Assembly: GCF_006438725.1 (NCBI RefSeq)
Contig: NZ_RCZD01000020.1
Coordinates: 1 to 59,840, forward strand
Direction: 5' to 3'
DNA length: 59,840 nt
Source of the DNA: Ewingella americana
GTDB lineage: Bacteria; Pseudomonadota; Gammaproteobacteria; Enterobacterales; Enterobacteriaceae
This document shows positions 15,817 to 24,310 of this stretch, piece after piece. A program made the translations under genes and the position numbers. Each line of letters opens with the position of its first letter. Within the stretch, counting starts at the first letter, position 1. The notes beneath the pieces were generated by a model. That model was not told the DNA's origin. It made no database searches and saw only the letters and a program-made list of their open reading frames with translations.

Positions 15817-16941
15817 ATGATGTCGATGAAATTAATAAGAAATCCTCTCTCCCTTTTACTGGCAGGCTGTCTGGTGACGGCGTTCTCCGCGCAGGCGGAT
15901 ATTGTCATTGGTGTGGCGGGGCCGTTTACCGGGCCGAATGCCACCTACGGTGATCAGTACTGGCACGGCGCAACGCAGGCGGCGGAAGACATTAACGCGG
16001 CGGGCGGCATTAACGGGCAGAAAATCAAACTGGTGCAGGGCGATGACGCCTGCGAGCCGAAACAAGCGGTGGCGGTGGCGAACCGTCTGGTCGATCAGGA
16101 CAAAGTACAGGCAGTGGTCGGGCATTTCTGTTCCTCTTCCACCATGCCGGCCTCTGAGGTGTATAACGACGCCGGAATTATCGCGATCACCCCTGGTTCG
16201 ACTAACCCGCAGATCACCGAGCGCGGCATGACCGACATGTTCCGCATGTGCGGGCGTGATGACCAGCAGGGGCTGGTGGCCAGTGATTATATCGTCGATA
16301 AACTGCACGCCAAACGCGTAGCGGTGATCCACGACAAAGACACCTACGGTCAGGGGTTAGCGGATGCCACTAAAGCGGCACTGAATAAACGCGGCGTGAA
16401 AGAGGTGATGTATGAAGGGCTGTCGCGTGGCGAAAAAGATTTTAACGCGCTGGTCACCAAAATCAGCGCGGCCAAACCTGACGTGGTGTTCTTCGGCGGC
16501 TGCCACCCGGAAGCCGGTCCGCTGGTGCGTCAGATGCGCGAACAGGGCGTGAAAGCCACTTTCTTCTCCGGTGACTGTATCGTCAACGAGGAGATGGTGA
16601 CCGCTGCCGGTGGCCCGCAGTACACCAACGGTATTCTGATGACCTTCGGCAAAGACCCGCGCCTGATCCCGGACGGCAAAGCGGTCATTGATAAATTCCG
16701 CGCCAGCAAATTCGAGCCGGAAGGTTACACCCTCTATTCTTACGCTTCTGTGCAAGCGATAGCCGCTGCCTTCAAAGCCACCGGCGGGACTGATTCCGCC
16801 AAAGCCAGTGCCTGGCTAAAAGCCAACAGTGTTGACACCGTGATGGGCAAAAAGTCCTGGGACAGCAAGGGTGACCTGAAAGTCTCGGATTACGTAGTCT
16901 ATAAGTGGGATGACAAAGGCAAATATCAGGAAGTGAAATAA
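15817..16941 (+). CDS. livK: Branched-chain amino acid ABC transporter, periplasmic binding protein
   Basis: This 374-residue LivJ/LivK-type binding protein has a Sec signal peptide (to AFSAQA, about residue 27). The mature start IVIGVAGPFTGPNATYGDQ is typical, as are GINGQKIKLVQGDDACEPKQAVAVANRLV, VVGHFCSSSTMPASEVY and FRMCGRDDQQG. A disulfide pair (CEP and FC) is also seen in the family. It binds Leu/Ile/Val in the periplasm and delivers them to LivHMGF, encoded just downstream. Whether it is the livJ or the livK type cannot be decided from the sequence alone; the position directly before livH suggests livK. The gap to livH holds a palindromic element that could tune expression. Confidence 0.93.
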   Translation: MMSMKLIRNPLSLLLAGCLVTAFSAQADIVIGVAGPFTGPNATYGDQYWHGATQAAEDINAAGGINGQKIKLVQGDDACEPKQAVAVANRLVDQDKVQAVVGHFCSSSTMPASEVYNDAGIIAITPGSTNPQITERGMTDMFRMCGRDDQQGLVASDYIVDKLHAKRVAVIHDKDTYGQGLADATKAALNKRGVKEVMYEGLSRGEKDFNALVTKISAAKPDVVFFGGCHPEAGPLVRQMREQGVKATFFSGDCIVNEEMVTAAGGPQYTNGILMTFGKDPRLIPDGKAVIDKFRASKFEPEGYTLYSYASVQAIAAAFKATGGTDSAKASAWLKANSVDTVMGKKSWDSKGDLKVSDYVVYKWDDKGKYQEVK

Positions 16942-16959
16942 AGCCATTTTATTTGCCAT

Positions 16960-17035
16960 TTTGAACCCGGGCAGTGCTCAAACTCCTCACGTACTACGTG
17001 TACGCTCCGGATTTTCCGCGCTGGCCGGGTCCAAA
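16960..17035. repeat. Imperfect palindromic intergenic element between livK and livH
   Basis: A 76-bp imperfect palindrome is centred near 16997 on GTACTACGTGTAC. The outer arms are TTTGAACCCGGGCAG on the left and CTGGCCGGGTCCAAA on the right. It resembles the intergenic palindromic units found between operon genes in enterics. In the transcript it would form a long hairpin between the highly expressed binding-protein gene and the permease genes, so a role in mRNA stability or partial termination is likely by analogy. Confidence 0.65.
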
Positions 17036-17111
17036 CTGGCTGCAACAATAACGCTTTATGAGTTCTGACCGCGCTTCCCCAAACGCGGTCGCAAAAAGAG
17101 ACTGCGTATTT

Positions 17112-18026
17112 ATGGATTCATTCTTCCTGCAACAGCTGTTTAACGGCATTACGCTCGGTGCCGTTTATGGCCTGATCGCCATCGGCTACACCATGGTGTA
17201 CGGCATTATTGGCATGATTAACTTCGCCCATGGCGAGGTTTACATGATTTCCGCCTATCTGTGCGCCATTGCGCTGGCGCTGCTGTCATTTTTTGGGCTG
17301 CACTCTTTTCCGCTACTGATCCTCGGTACGCTGGTGTTCACCATCGCGGTGACCGGCGTTTATGGTTGGGTGATTGAACGTATCGCCTATAAACCGCTGC
17401 GAAACTCTACCCGTCTGGCACCGCTTATCTCCGCCATCGGCATGTCGCTTATTCTGCAAAACTACGCACAAATCAGTCAGGGGCCGCGCCAGCAGGGCAT
17501 TCCGACCATGATTGAGGGCGCGCTGCGTTTTCACATTGGCGAAAGTTTTGTCCAGATGACCTACACCAAGATCTTTATTCTGATCGCCTCGCTGGTGGGT
17601 ATGTTGGTACTGACTTACGTCATCGGCCACACCAAACTGGGGCGCATGTGCCGTGCGGTACAACAGGATCGTAAAATGGCCTCGATCCTTGGGATCAACA
17701 CGGACCGCATTATCTCGCTGGTGTTTATGATTGGCGCGGCGATGGCCGGGCTGGCGGGCGTGTTAGTCACCATGAATTACGGCACCTTTGATTTTTACGC
17801 CGGGTTTATCATCGGCATCAAAGCCTTTACGGCGGCGGTGTTGGGCGGGATTGGATCACTGCCAGGCGCCATGCTCGGTGGGCTGATTCTGGGCATCGCC
17901 GAAGCGCAATTTTCGGGAATGGTGAACTCCGATTATAAAGACGTTTTCTCCTTCGGATTGCTGGTGGTGATTTTGATCTTCCGCCCGCAGGGCCTGTTAG
18001 GCCGCCCCGTTGTGGCCAAGGTGTAA
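17112..18026 (+). CDS. livH: Branched-chain amino acid ABC transporter permease LivH
   Basis: This 304-residue inner-membrane permease starts at the ATG at 17112 (MDSFFLQQLFNGITLGAVYGL), which matches the known LivH N-terminus; the frame is open back to an ATG at 17058 but those residues are not family-like. It has eight or so transmembrane helices. The characteristic GYTMVYGIIGMINFAHGE is near residue 30, the EAA-like coupling loop is KMASILGINTDRII, and AAVLGGIGSLPGAMLGGLILGIAEA follows. It pairs with LivM to form the channel, followed after 10 nt by livM. Confidence 0.95.
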   Translation: MDSFFLQQLFNGITLGAVYGLIAIGYTMVYGIIGMINFAHGEVYMISAYLCAIALALLSFFGLHSFPLLILGTLVFTIAVTGVYGWVIERIAYKPLRNSTRLAPLISAIGMSLILQNYAQISQGPRQQGIPTMIEGALRFHIGESFVQMTYTKIFILIASLVGMLVLTYVIGHTKLGRMCRAVQQDRKMASILGINTDRIISLVFMIGAAMAGLAGVLVTMNYGTFDFYAGFIIGIKAFTAAVLGGIGSLPGAMLGGLILGIAEAQFSGMVNSDYKDVFSFGLLVVILIFRPQGLLGRPVVAKV

Positions 18027-18036
18027 GGGAGACATT

Positions 18037-19323
18037 ATGTCTGAACATGTATTATCTTCCGGCATTCAGTTGAAACCCTGTCTGTTGGACGCCATTCTGG
18101 CCGGGCTGATTGCCCTGATTATCTTTGGGCCGATTGTCGGCGTCGTGCTCGACGGCTACAGCTTTAATTTTCATACGCAGCGGCTGGTGTGGATCATTGC
18201 TGCTGTGATGGCCGGACGTTTCCTGCTCAGCCTGTTTTTGCAAACGGCTCCCGGCCAGCGGGCGATGCAGCGCTTTGACGCCGACAGCGCGGGTGTCTAT
18301 GTGCTGCCCGCCGGTCACAAAAGCCATCTGCGCTGGATTATTCCGCTGATTCTGGTGCTGGCGGTTTTCTTTCCGTTGGTGGCCACCAAGTACATTCTGA
18401 CCGTGGCCATTCTGGGCTTGATTTATGTGTTGTTGGGTCTTGGGCTGAACATTGTGGTCGGGCTGGCGGGGCTGCTGGATTTAGGCTACGTGGCGTTTTA
18501 CGCCATCGGCGCTTACGGGCTGGCGCTCGGTTATCAGTATCTCGGCCTGGGGTTCTGGTCGATGCTGCCCATCGCGGCGATTATGGCGGCGATGGCCGGT
18601 GCGCTGCTTGGGTTTCCCGTGCTGCGTATGCACGGCGACTATCTGGCGATTGTCACGCTGGGCTTTGGCGAAATCATCCGTCTGGTGCTCAATAACTGGG
18701 TGAGTTTTACCGGCGGGCCGAACGGTATCTCTGCGCCGTCACCCACGTTGTTCGGGCTGGAGTTTGGCCGCCGGGCCAAAGAGGGCGGGGTGCCCATTCA
18801 TGAATTCCTCAATATTCCCTATAACCCCAATCTGAAATTTATCTTTATCTACGCCATCCTGATTCTGGTGGTGCTGCTGGTGCTGTACATCAAACACCGC
18901 CTGACCCGTATGCCGATTGGCCGTGCGTGGGAAGCACTGCGCGAGGATGAAATTGCCTGCCGCGCGATGGGGCTAAATCATGTGCTGGTCAAACTGTCGG
19001 CCTTTACGCTCGGCGCCTCGACGGCCGGCATTGCCGGGGTGTTTTTCGCCACCTATCAGGGCTTCGTTAACCCAACGTCGTTCACCTTCTTTGAGTCCGC
19101 CCTGATCCTGGCCATCGTGGTGCTGGGGGGGATGGGGTCCACCATCGGCGTGGTGCTGGCGGCTTTTGTGCTCACCGTTGCGCCCGAGCTTCTGCGCAGT
19201 TTTGCCGAATACCGCGTGCTGCTGTTTGGCGTGCTGATGGTGGTGATGATGATCTGGCGGCCACGCGGGTTAATTCGCATCAGCCGCAGCGGTTTTGCTG
19301 TGCGTAAAGGAGTCGCGCCATGA
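18037..19323 (+). CDS. livM: Branched-chain amino acid ABC transporter permease LivM
   Basis: This 428-residue permease starts at the ATG at 18037, which has a GGGAGA ribosome-binding site. The N-terminal domain has extra helices, as in enteric LivM. The core has GLGLNIVVGLAGLLDLGYVAFYAIGAYGLAL, the coupling loop GRAWEALREDEIACRAMGLN and the C-terminal FFESALILAIVVLGGMGS with RPRGLI. The stop overlaps the livG start (ATGA), showing translational coupling. It forms the membrane channel with LivH. Confidence 0.95.
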   Translation: MSEHVLSSGIQLKPCLLDAILAGLIALIIFGPIVGVVLDGYSFNFHTQRLVWIIAAVMAGRFLLSLFLQTAPGQRAMQRFDADSAGVYVLPAGHKSHLRWIIPLILVLAVFFPLVATKYILTVAILGLIYVLLGLGLNIVVGLAGLLDLGYVAFYAIGAYGLALGYQYLGLGFWSMLPIAAIMAAMAGALLGFPVLRMHGDYLAIVTLGFGEIIRLVLNNWVSFTGGPNGISAPSPTLFGLEFGRRAKEGGVPIHEFLNIPYNPNLKFIFIYAILILVVLLVLYIKHRLTRMPIGRAWEALREDEIACRAMGLNHVLVKLSAFTLGASTAGIAGVFFATYQGFVNPTSFTFFESALILAIVVLGGMGSTIGVVLAAFVLTVAPELLRSFAEYRVLLFGVLMVVMMIWRPRGLIRISRSGFAVRKGVAP

Positions 19324-20216
19324 GTGAAGCGTTGGTGCAGCACGATGACAATATCCTCCGCGTAGAGCATCTGATGATGCATTTTGGCGGCATTAAAGCG
19401 CTGAACGACGTCAATCTCGAGGTGCGACGGGGTTCGATAACGGCGCTGATTGGCCCGAACGGCGCGGGTAAAACCACGGTTTTCAACTGCCTGACCGGTT
19501 TTTATAAGGCCAGCGGCGGCCATATTCTGCTTAATACCCGGCTGAAGACCACCAACGTGATCCAGGTGCTCGGGCAGAAATTTCAGCCCGGCGACTGGTT
19601 TAATCCGCCACAGTTCGGGCGGCGGTTGTTTTACAAAATGTTCGGCGGTACTCATCAGGTGAATCGCGCCGGGCTGGCCCGCACTTTCCAAAATATCCGC
19701 CTGTTCCGCGAGATGTCGGTGGTGGAGAACCTGCTGGTGGCACAACACATGCAGACTAACCGCAATCTGATCGCCGGTATTTTCAATACGCCGGGTTACC
19801 GCCAGGCGGAAGAGCGTGCGCTGGACCGTGCTTTTTACTGGCTGGAAGTGGTGGACCTGGTGGACTGCGCCAACCGTCTGGCCGGTGAGATGTCTTACGG
19901 CCAGCAGCGGCGTCTGGAGATCGCCCGCGCTATGTGTACCGCGCCGGAGGTGATCTGCCTGGATGAACCGGCCGCTGGGCTGAACCCGGTGGAAACGCGG
20001 GCGCTGAGTAGCATCATCCGCTTCCTGCGTGACCACCATCAAATCACGGTGCTGTTGATTGAACACGACATGGGCATGGTGATGGAGATTTCTGACCAGA
20101 TCATCGTGCTTGACCATGGCGATGTGATTGCCCAGGGCACGCCGCAGGTGATTGCACACGACGAACGGGTGATCGCCGCCTATCTTGGCGCGGATGACGA
20201 GGAGACGGAACGATGA
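19320..20216 (+). CDS. livG: Branched-chain amino acid ABC transporter ATP-binding protein LivG
   Basis: This 298-residue ABC ATPase has Walker A GPNGAGKTT, signature MSYGQQRRLEIARAM (LSGGQ equivalent), Walker B VICLDEPAAGLNP and the H-loop VLLIEHDM. It is longer than E. coli LivG (255) because of an insertion between Walker A and the Q-loop (about residues 60-115, with VIQVLGQKFQPGDWFNPPQFGRR), before the AGLARTFQNIRLF Q-loop region. It powers LivHM transport. ATGA overlaps join it to both livM and livF. Confidence 0.95.
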   Translation: MSEALVQHDDNILRVEHLMMHFGGIKALNDVNLEVRRGSITALIGPNGAGKTTVFNCLTGFYKASGGHILLNTRLKTTNVIQVLGQKFQPGDWFNPPQFGRRLFYKMFGGTHQVNRAGLARTFQNIRLFREMSVVENLLVAQHMQTNRNLIAGIFNTPGYRQAEERALDRAFYWLEVVDLVDCANRLAGEMSYGQQRRLEIARAMCTAPEVICLDEPAAGLNPVETRALSSIIRFLRDHHQITVLLIEHDMGMVMEISDQIIVLDHGDVIAQGTPQVIAHDERVIAAYLGADDEETER

Positions 20217-20929
20217 GTGAAGCCATGCTCGAATTTCGCGACGTGAATGTTTATTACGGCGCGATACAGGCGTTGCAAAACGTCTCATTGCAGGTTCATC
20301 AGGGAGAAACCGTGGCGCTGATCGGGGCTAACGGGGCAGGCAAATCGACCTTGTTGATGTCGATTTTCGGCCAGCCGCACATCCGCAGCGGGCAGATTCT
20401 GTTTCGCGGCGAAGATATCAGCCGTAAATCCACGCACTTTATTGCCTCCGGCGGCATTGCCCAATCACCGGAAGGGCGGCGCGTTTTCCCGGACATGACG
20501 GTCGAAGAAAACCTGCTGATGGGCACCATTCCCATTGGGGATAAATATGCTGCGGAAGATTTGCAAAGCATGTTTGACCTCTTTCCCCGGCTGAAAGAGC
20601 GGCGCAAACAGCGGGCGATGACCATGTCCGGCGGCGAACAGCAGATGCTGGCTATTGCCCGTGCACTGATGAGCCGGCCAAAACTGCTTTTACTGGATGA
20701 ACCCAGCCTCGGTCTTGCTCCTCTCATCGTTAAACAGATTTTCCAGACGCTGCGCGAACTGGCGCAGAGCGGCATGACAATTTTTCTGGTGGAGCAGAAT
20801 GCGCACCACGCGCTGAAACTGTCCGACCGGGGGTATGTCATGGTCAACGGCCAGATCCGCATGACCGGCAGCGGGGCGGAGTTACTGGGCGATAACGACG
20901 TACGTAAGGCGTATCTGGGAGGGATATAA
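20213..20929 (+). CDS. livF: Branched-chain amino acid ABC transporter ATP-binding protein LivF
   Basis: This 238-residue ABC ATPase is the last gene of the liv operon. It has Walker A GANGAGKST, the LivF-typical GIAQSPEGRRVFPDMTVEENLLMG, signature MSGGEQQMLAIARAL, Walker B LLLLDEPSLGLAP and the H-loop FLVEQNAHHALKL. Family length is normal. It forms a heterodimer with LivG. The 299 bp that follow, up to opgB, contain no gene; no strong terminator is visible. Confidence 0.96.
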   Translation: MSEAMLEFRDVNVYYGAIQALQNVSLQVHQGETVALIGANGAGKSTLLMSIFGQPHIRSGQILFRGEDISRKSTHFIASGGIAQSPEGRRVFPDMTVEENLLMGTIPIGDKYAAEDLQSMFDLFPRLKERRKQRAMTMSGGEQQMLAIARALMSRPKLLLLDEPSLGLAPLIVKQIFQTLRELAQSGMTIFLVEQNAHHALKLSDRGYVMVNGQIRMTGSGAELLGDNDVRKAYLGGI

Positions 20930-21228
20930 TTGCCGATCAATCAAGCACTTTAGGGCGAAATGAACCCCAAATCATACTTTCGCACATTTTGACTTGCTGT
21001 TGCCGAATGTTACGACATAATTGGAGTTAAGTTAAATATTTAATAAGAAGGGGCGCCATTCGATCACATCATTGAGATGTTTTGATGCTTCTTTGACCTC
21101 AGGCAGTCAACAGTCGTTGACCCTGCTGATGTTATTACGCTATATAACGCTTCCCCGTTTTTACGGCTCCTGCGCGGTGCAGGCATGATCCTCATTTTTA
21201 ACCTTTTTTATGTCCCAGGGCGCAGCAG

Positions 21229-23532
21229 ATGGTCTCAGATTTCGTTTCATTCCTGTTTTTCATATCGTCAATTTTCCTCTATGTCAGGCGGGCTTCTGCG
21301 GGTCGTGTCTGGTTTTCCCTGCTGCTGTTTTTCCTCAGTCTGTACGTCATTTTGAACCTGGTCCTGATAGGCAGTAACTATTTCACGGGTGATGGCATCA
21401 CGGATGCTGTGATGTATACCGTCACCAGCAGTCTCAAAGGTGCGGGTCTCACCAAATATATTCTGCCGTTTTCCGGCCTGGTGGCGGCGCTGGCGGTCAT
21501 CCTCACCTTGCTGATCTGGTGTTTGAAAAAACGTAAGGGCCACAACAGCAGCTGGGTCCACAGCGTGCTGGCGGTGGTACTGGCGGTGTTTTCGGTCGGT
21601 TCAACCCAGGCTTTTCAGAACATTTCCCGGTTGGTAAAAACGCAAATCAGTGGCGACACTGCCGATTTTGACGCCTATTACAAAGTGCCGCAGAAAGTGG
21701 TGAAGGGAAAGAAACCCAATTTGGTTTATCTGTATGGCGAAAGTCTGGAAAGAACCTATTTTGACCCGCAGACATTCCCAGGGCTGACGACAGAACTGTC
21801 GCGCCACAAAGATGCCAGCATCGACTTTACCGGCACGCGGCAGGTGCCGGGTACCGGCTACACCATCGCTGGCATGGTCTCTTCCCAGTGTGGCATTCCG
21901 CTGTTTGCGCCGTTTGACGGCAATGCGTCCAGTGCTCTCTCAACCTTCTATCCTGAAAACGTCTGTCTGGGCGATGTTCTCAAAGGGGCAGGCTACCAGA
22001 ACTATTTCTATCAGGGGGCGGAACTGGCGTTTGCCGGGAAGGGGACCTTCCTCACCTCGCACGGCTTTGACTATTTATACGGTTACAACGAACTGCGCAG
22101 CACGGTGGCTGATCCTAAATATAAAAATGACTGGGGCTGGTATGACGACACTCTGCTGGATGAGGTGTTTAAGAAGTTCGTTGAGCTAAGCAAAGCTGGC
22201 CAGCCGTTCTCGCTGTTTGCCCTGACGGTGGACACCCATCATCCTGACGGTTTTATCTCGCGCGGTTGTACCCGCAAAGAGTATTTCTACCATAAGAAAG
22301 AGAACCGTTCGCTGAGTGCGGTGGCGTGCAGCCAGCAATTAGTGGCGGCGTTTATCGATAAAATCAAAGCCTCCGGCTACTACGACAACACCATTATTGT
22401 GGTGAGTTCGGACCATCTGGCGATGAACAACACTGCCTACGACATTCTTAACAAGAAAAAACGCAAAGACCTGTTCTTCGTGATGGATGGCCGCAATCCG
22501 CAGGCTGAGCTCAATCATGTTAAGCGCAGCACGCTGGATAACGGCGCGACGGTGCTTGATATTATGGGAGGCGATAACTTTATCGGCCTTGGCCGCAGCG
22601 GTGTGTCGAGCACCTCACTGGCGACACAATTTATCAACATTGATGAGAAAATTGATGGTTGGAAACCGGCGGTGATCAAGCAGTGGGGTTTCCCGAACAG
22701 CATCAGCAAGTATGTGGTGGATAACAAAGCCAACACCTTTACCTTCTCCGGCATGGCGATCAAAACGCCGTTTATTCTCAAAGTGATGCCCAATAAAATT
22801 GAGCCGATGTTCGACGTGTACCTGTCAACGCCGCTGAAAAAGCAGCTCGCATCACTGACGGCCAGCGATAATTTTGTCTGGGTTGATAAGTGTTACGAGA
22901 TGGGGCAGGTGTGGACGCCGGAGCTGGCGCTGAACACCGGGCTGTGCGTGGCATCGGGAAATTTGGCCGCGAAGCCGGTCATCGTGCAGGTTGGCGGTGG
23001 CGTATACAAAGGCAACGTTGACTTCACGAAAGAGTCTGCGGGCAATCAGGAGATGTACCAGAAAACCGTGAACGCCCTGAACATTGATGATGCACAAACC
23101 AGATACCAGTCACCGGCCATCGCCTTTATGCTGCCCGGCCTGCCGCAGCAGGTAAAAGCCATCAGTGGTCTGTCGGACGTTGAAAACTGGGGCCGCTGGT
23201 CCGATGCCAATGTCGCGTCCGCCGTAAAAATCGATTATGTCGATCCGCTGCCTGCCAACTTCGATGTGGTGCTGCGTGCACGCGCTTATGGCAATAACAT
23301 CGGTAAACCGATTTCGGTGAAAGTCGGGGATGAGGAGCACTTTGTCACCTTTAGCGATAAAGACCAAACCCTCACCGTCCAGTTCAGTAATGCAGGCAGC
23401 GCTCAGAGCATCGTCATCACGCCGCCGTCGCCGACCGAGCCGACTGAAGGCACCAGCGGTGGTTTTGAACCGAGAAAATTGGGCATCGGCCTGGTGTCGT
23501 TGTCGATCGAAGATCGGGATACGCAGTCGTAA
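21229..23532 (+). CDS. opgB: Phosphoglycerol transferase I (OPG biosynthesis)
   Basis: This 767-residue protein matches OpgB/MdoB of E. coli (763) along its length. OpgB is an inner-membrane alkaline-phosphatase-superfamily enzyme that moves sn-1-phosphoglycerol from phosphatidylglycerol to osmoregulated periplasmic glucans. Four transmembrane helices lie in the first about 135 residues. The metal/Thr active-site region is LVYLYGESLERTYF with PGTGYTIAGMVSSQCGIPLFAPF. The later metal ligands are in TVDTHHPDGFISR and VVSSDHLAMNNTAYD. The C-terminus (RKLGIGLVSLSI) is also as in E. coli. A start at 21229 gives MVSDFVSFLFF, agreeing with the family. It is a core chromosomal gene. Confidence 0.95.
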   Translation: MVSDFVSFLFFISSIFLYVRRASAGRVWFSLLLFFLSLYVILNLVLIGSNYFTGDGITDAVMYTVTSSLKGAGLTKYILPFSGLVAALAVILTLLIWCLKKRKGHNSSWVHSVLAVVLAVFSVGSTQAFQNISRLVKTQISGDTADFDAYYKVPQKVVKGKKPNLVYLYGESLERTYFDPQTFPGLTTELSRHKDASIDFTGTRQVPGTGYTIAGMVSSQCGIPLFAPFDGNASSALSTFYPENVCLGDVLKGAGYQNYFYQGAELAFAGKGTFLTSHGFDYLYGYNELRSTVADPKYKNDWGWYDDTLLDEVFKKFVELSKAGQPFSLFALTVDTHHPDGFISRGCTRKEYFYHKKENRSLSAVACSQQLVAAFIDKIKASGYYDNTIIVVSSDHLAMNNTAYDILNKKKRKDLFFVMDGRNPQAELNHVKRSTLDNGATVLDIMGGDNFIGLGRSGVSSTSLATQFINIDEKIDGWKPAVIKQWGFPNSISKYVVDNKANTFTFSGMAIKTPFILKVMPNKIEPMFDVYLSTPLKKQLASLTASDNFVWVDKCYEMGQVWTPELALNTGLCVASGNLAAKPVIVQVGGGVYKGNVDFTKESAGNQEMYQKTVNALNIDDAQTRYQSPAIAFMLPGLPQQVKAISGLSDVENWGRWSDANVASAVKIDYVDPLPANFDVVLRARAYGNNIGKPISVKVGDEEHFVTFSDKDQTLTVQFSNAGSAQSIVITPPSPTEPTEGTSGGFEPRKLGIGLVSLSIEDRDTQS

Positions 23533-23546
23533 ACAACCTCAGAACT

Positions 23547-23570
23547 CAAAGGTCCTGAGAAGGGCCTTTG
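23547..23570 (+). terminator. Hairpin after opgB
   Basis: The stem CAAAGGTCC (23547-23555) pairs with GGGCCTTTG (23562-23570) around TGAGAA, with one G-T pair. There is no long T run after it, so termination efficiency is uncertain. It lies between the convergent opgB and HNH nuclease genes. Confidence 0.55.
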
Positions 23571-23617
23571 GGTATCACTTCACGACGAAACGGCGTTTTT
23601 CATCACGCGTCTACCCG

Positions 23618-24310
23618 CTATCGGGTGGACAGCTTCATTTTCATGTTGTGCAGGAATTCAGTGAGTTTCGTTGAGTCGGGTTGTTGTGCCAGCTGATCAT
23701 CAATACGATCCACTAAATGACGCGTTGAGCCATTCAGGCTGGTCAGTAACTCCAGAGATTCTAGCGATTCAAATTTTAGCTTAATATAGGTATTTGTACC
23801 TTCTGGAGACAGTGGGACATATTTGAGAAAGTGGAAGCTGTCAGTGGAAATATGCAGGAAGTGAATGTGCTGACTGTAAATGAACCCAGGGTGACTTGGA
23901 TGAATAATATCAAAGGGGGTGTCTTTGCTATCAACTTCATTATTTTTAACAAAATTACAGTCCAGGCAAGCATAAGTCAGGTTATTCATGGTGAACATCA
24001 GGTGCGGATGTTTTGATTTACTGTGGATATGTTCAATATGCCAAGACATACCATGTTGTCCCATCACTCTTTTGCAATATGCACATCGGTGTTTGATTTG
24101 GATTTTTAATCGTTTTTTAACCTCTTCGTGCAGTGTAATGAGACTGTCCTTTTCCTCCTCAGATAGGATCAGTGTGGTGTCGCTTGGGGTGTTTTTTTTG
24201 GGTTTGACATAAACAGCCCATGCATTCGTTACGGTGATCTTTTTATTTATCACTGCATGCCGTAATTTATTCAATGCGCTAATAGCGGCGCTATCGGCAA
24301 AATTATTCAT
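23618..24310 (-). CDS. HNH endonuclease, PtuB-like (Septu-type defence)
   Basis: This 230-residue protein has a zinc-binding HNH fold: C76-x-x-C79 (CAYCK), the catalytic HIEH (91-94), the conserved Asn in TMNNLTYACLDC (109-110) and a second C-x-x-C (115-118). This arrangement is that of PtuB, the nuclease of the Septu defence system and of the retron-associated PtuAB pair. The start overlaps the end of the ATPase gene by 8 bp, so the two are one operon. It is expected to cut nucleic acid once released or activated by the ATPase partner during phage infection. No reverse transcriptase or retron RNA is seen upstream, so it is a stand-alone pair. Confidence 0.8.
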   Translation of the reverse strand: MNNFADSAAISALNKLRHAVINKKITVTNAWAVYVKPKKNTPSDTTLILSEEEKDSLITLHEEVKKRLKIQIKHRCAYCKRVMGQHGMSWHIEHIHSKSKHPHLMFTMNNLTYACLDCNFVKNNEVDSKDTPFDIIHPSHPGFIYSQHIHFLHISTDSFHFLKYVPLSPEGTNTYIKLKFESLESLELLTSLNGSTRHLVDRIDDQLAQQPDSTKLTEFLHNMKMKLSTR

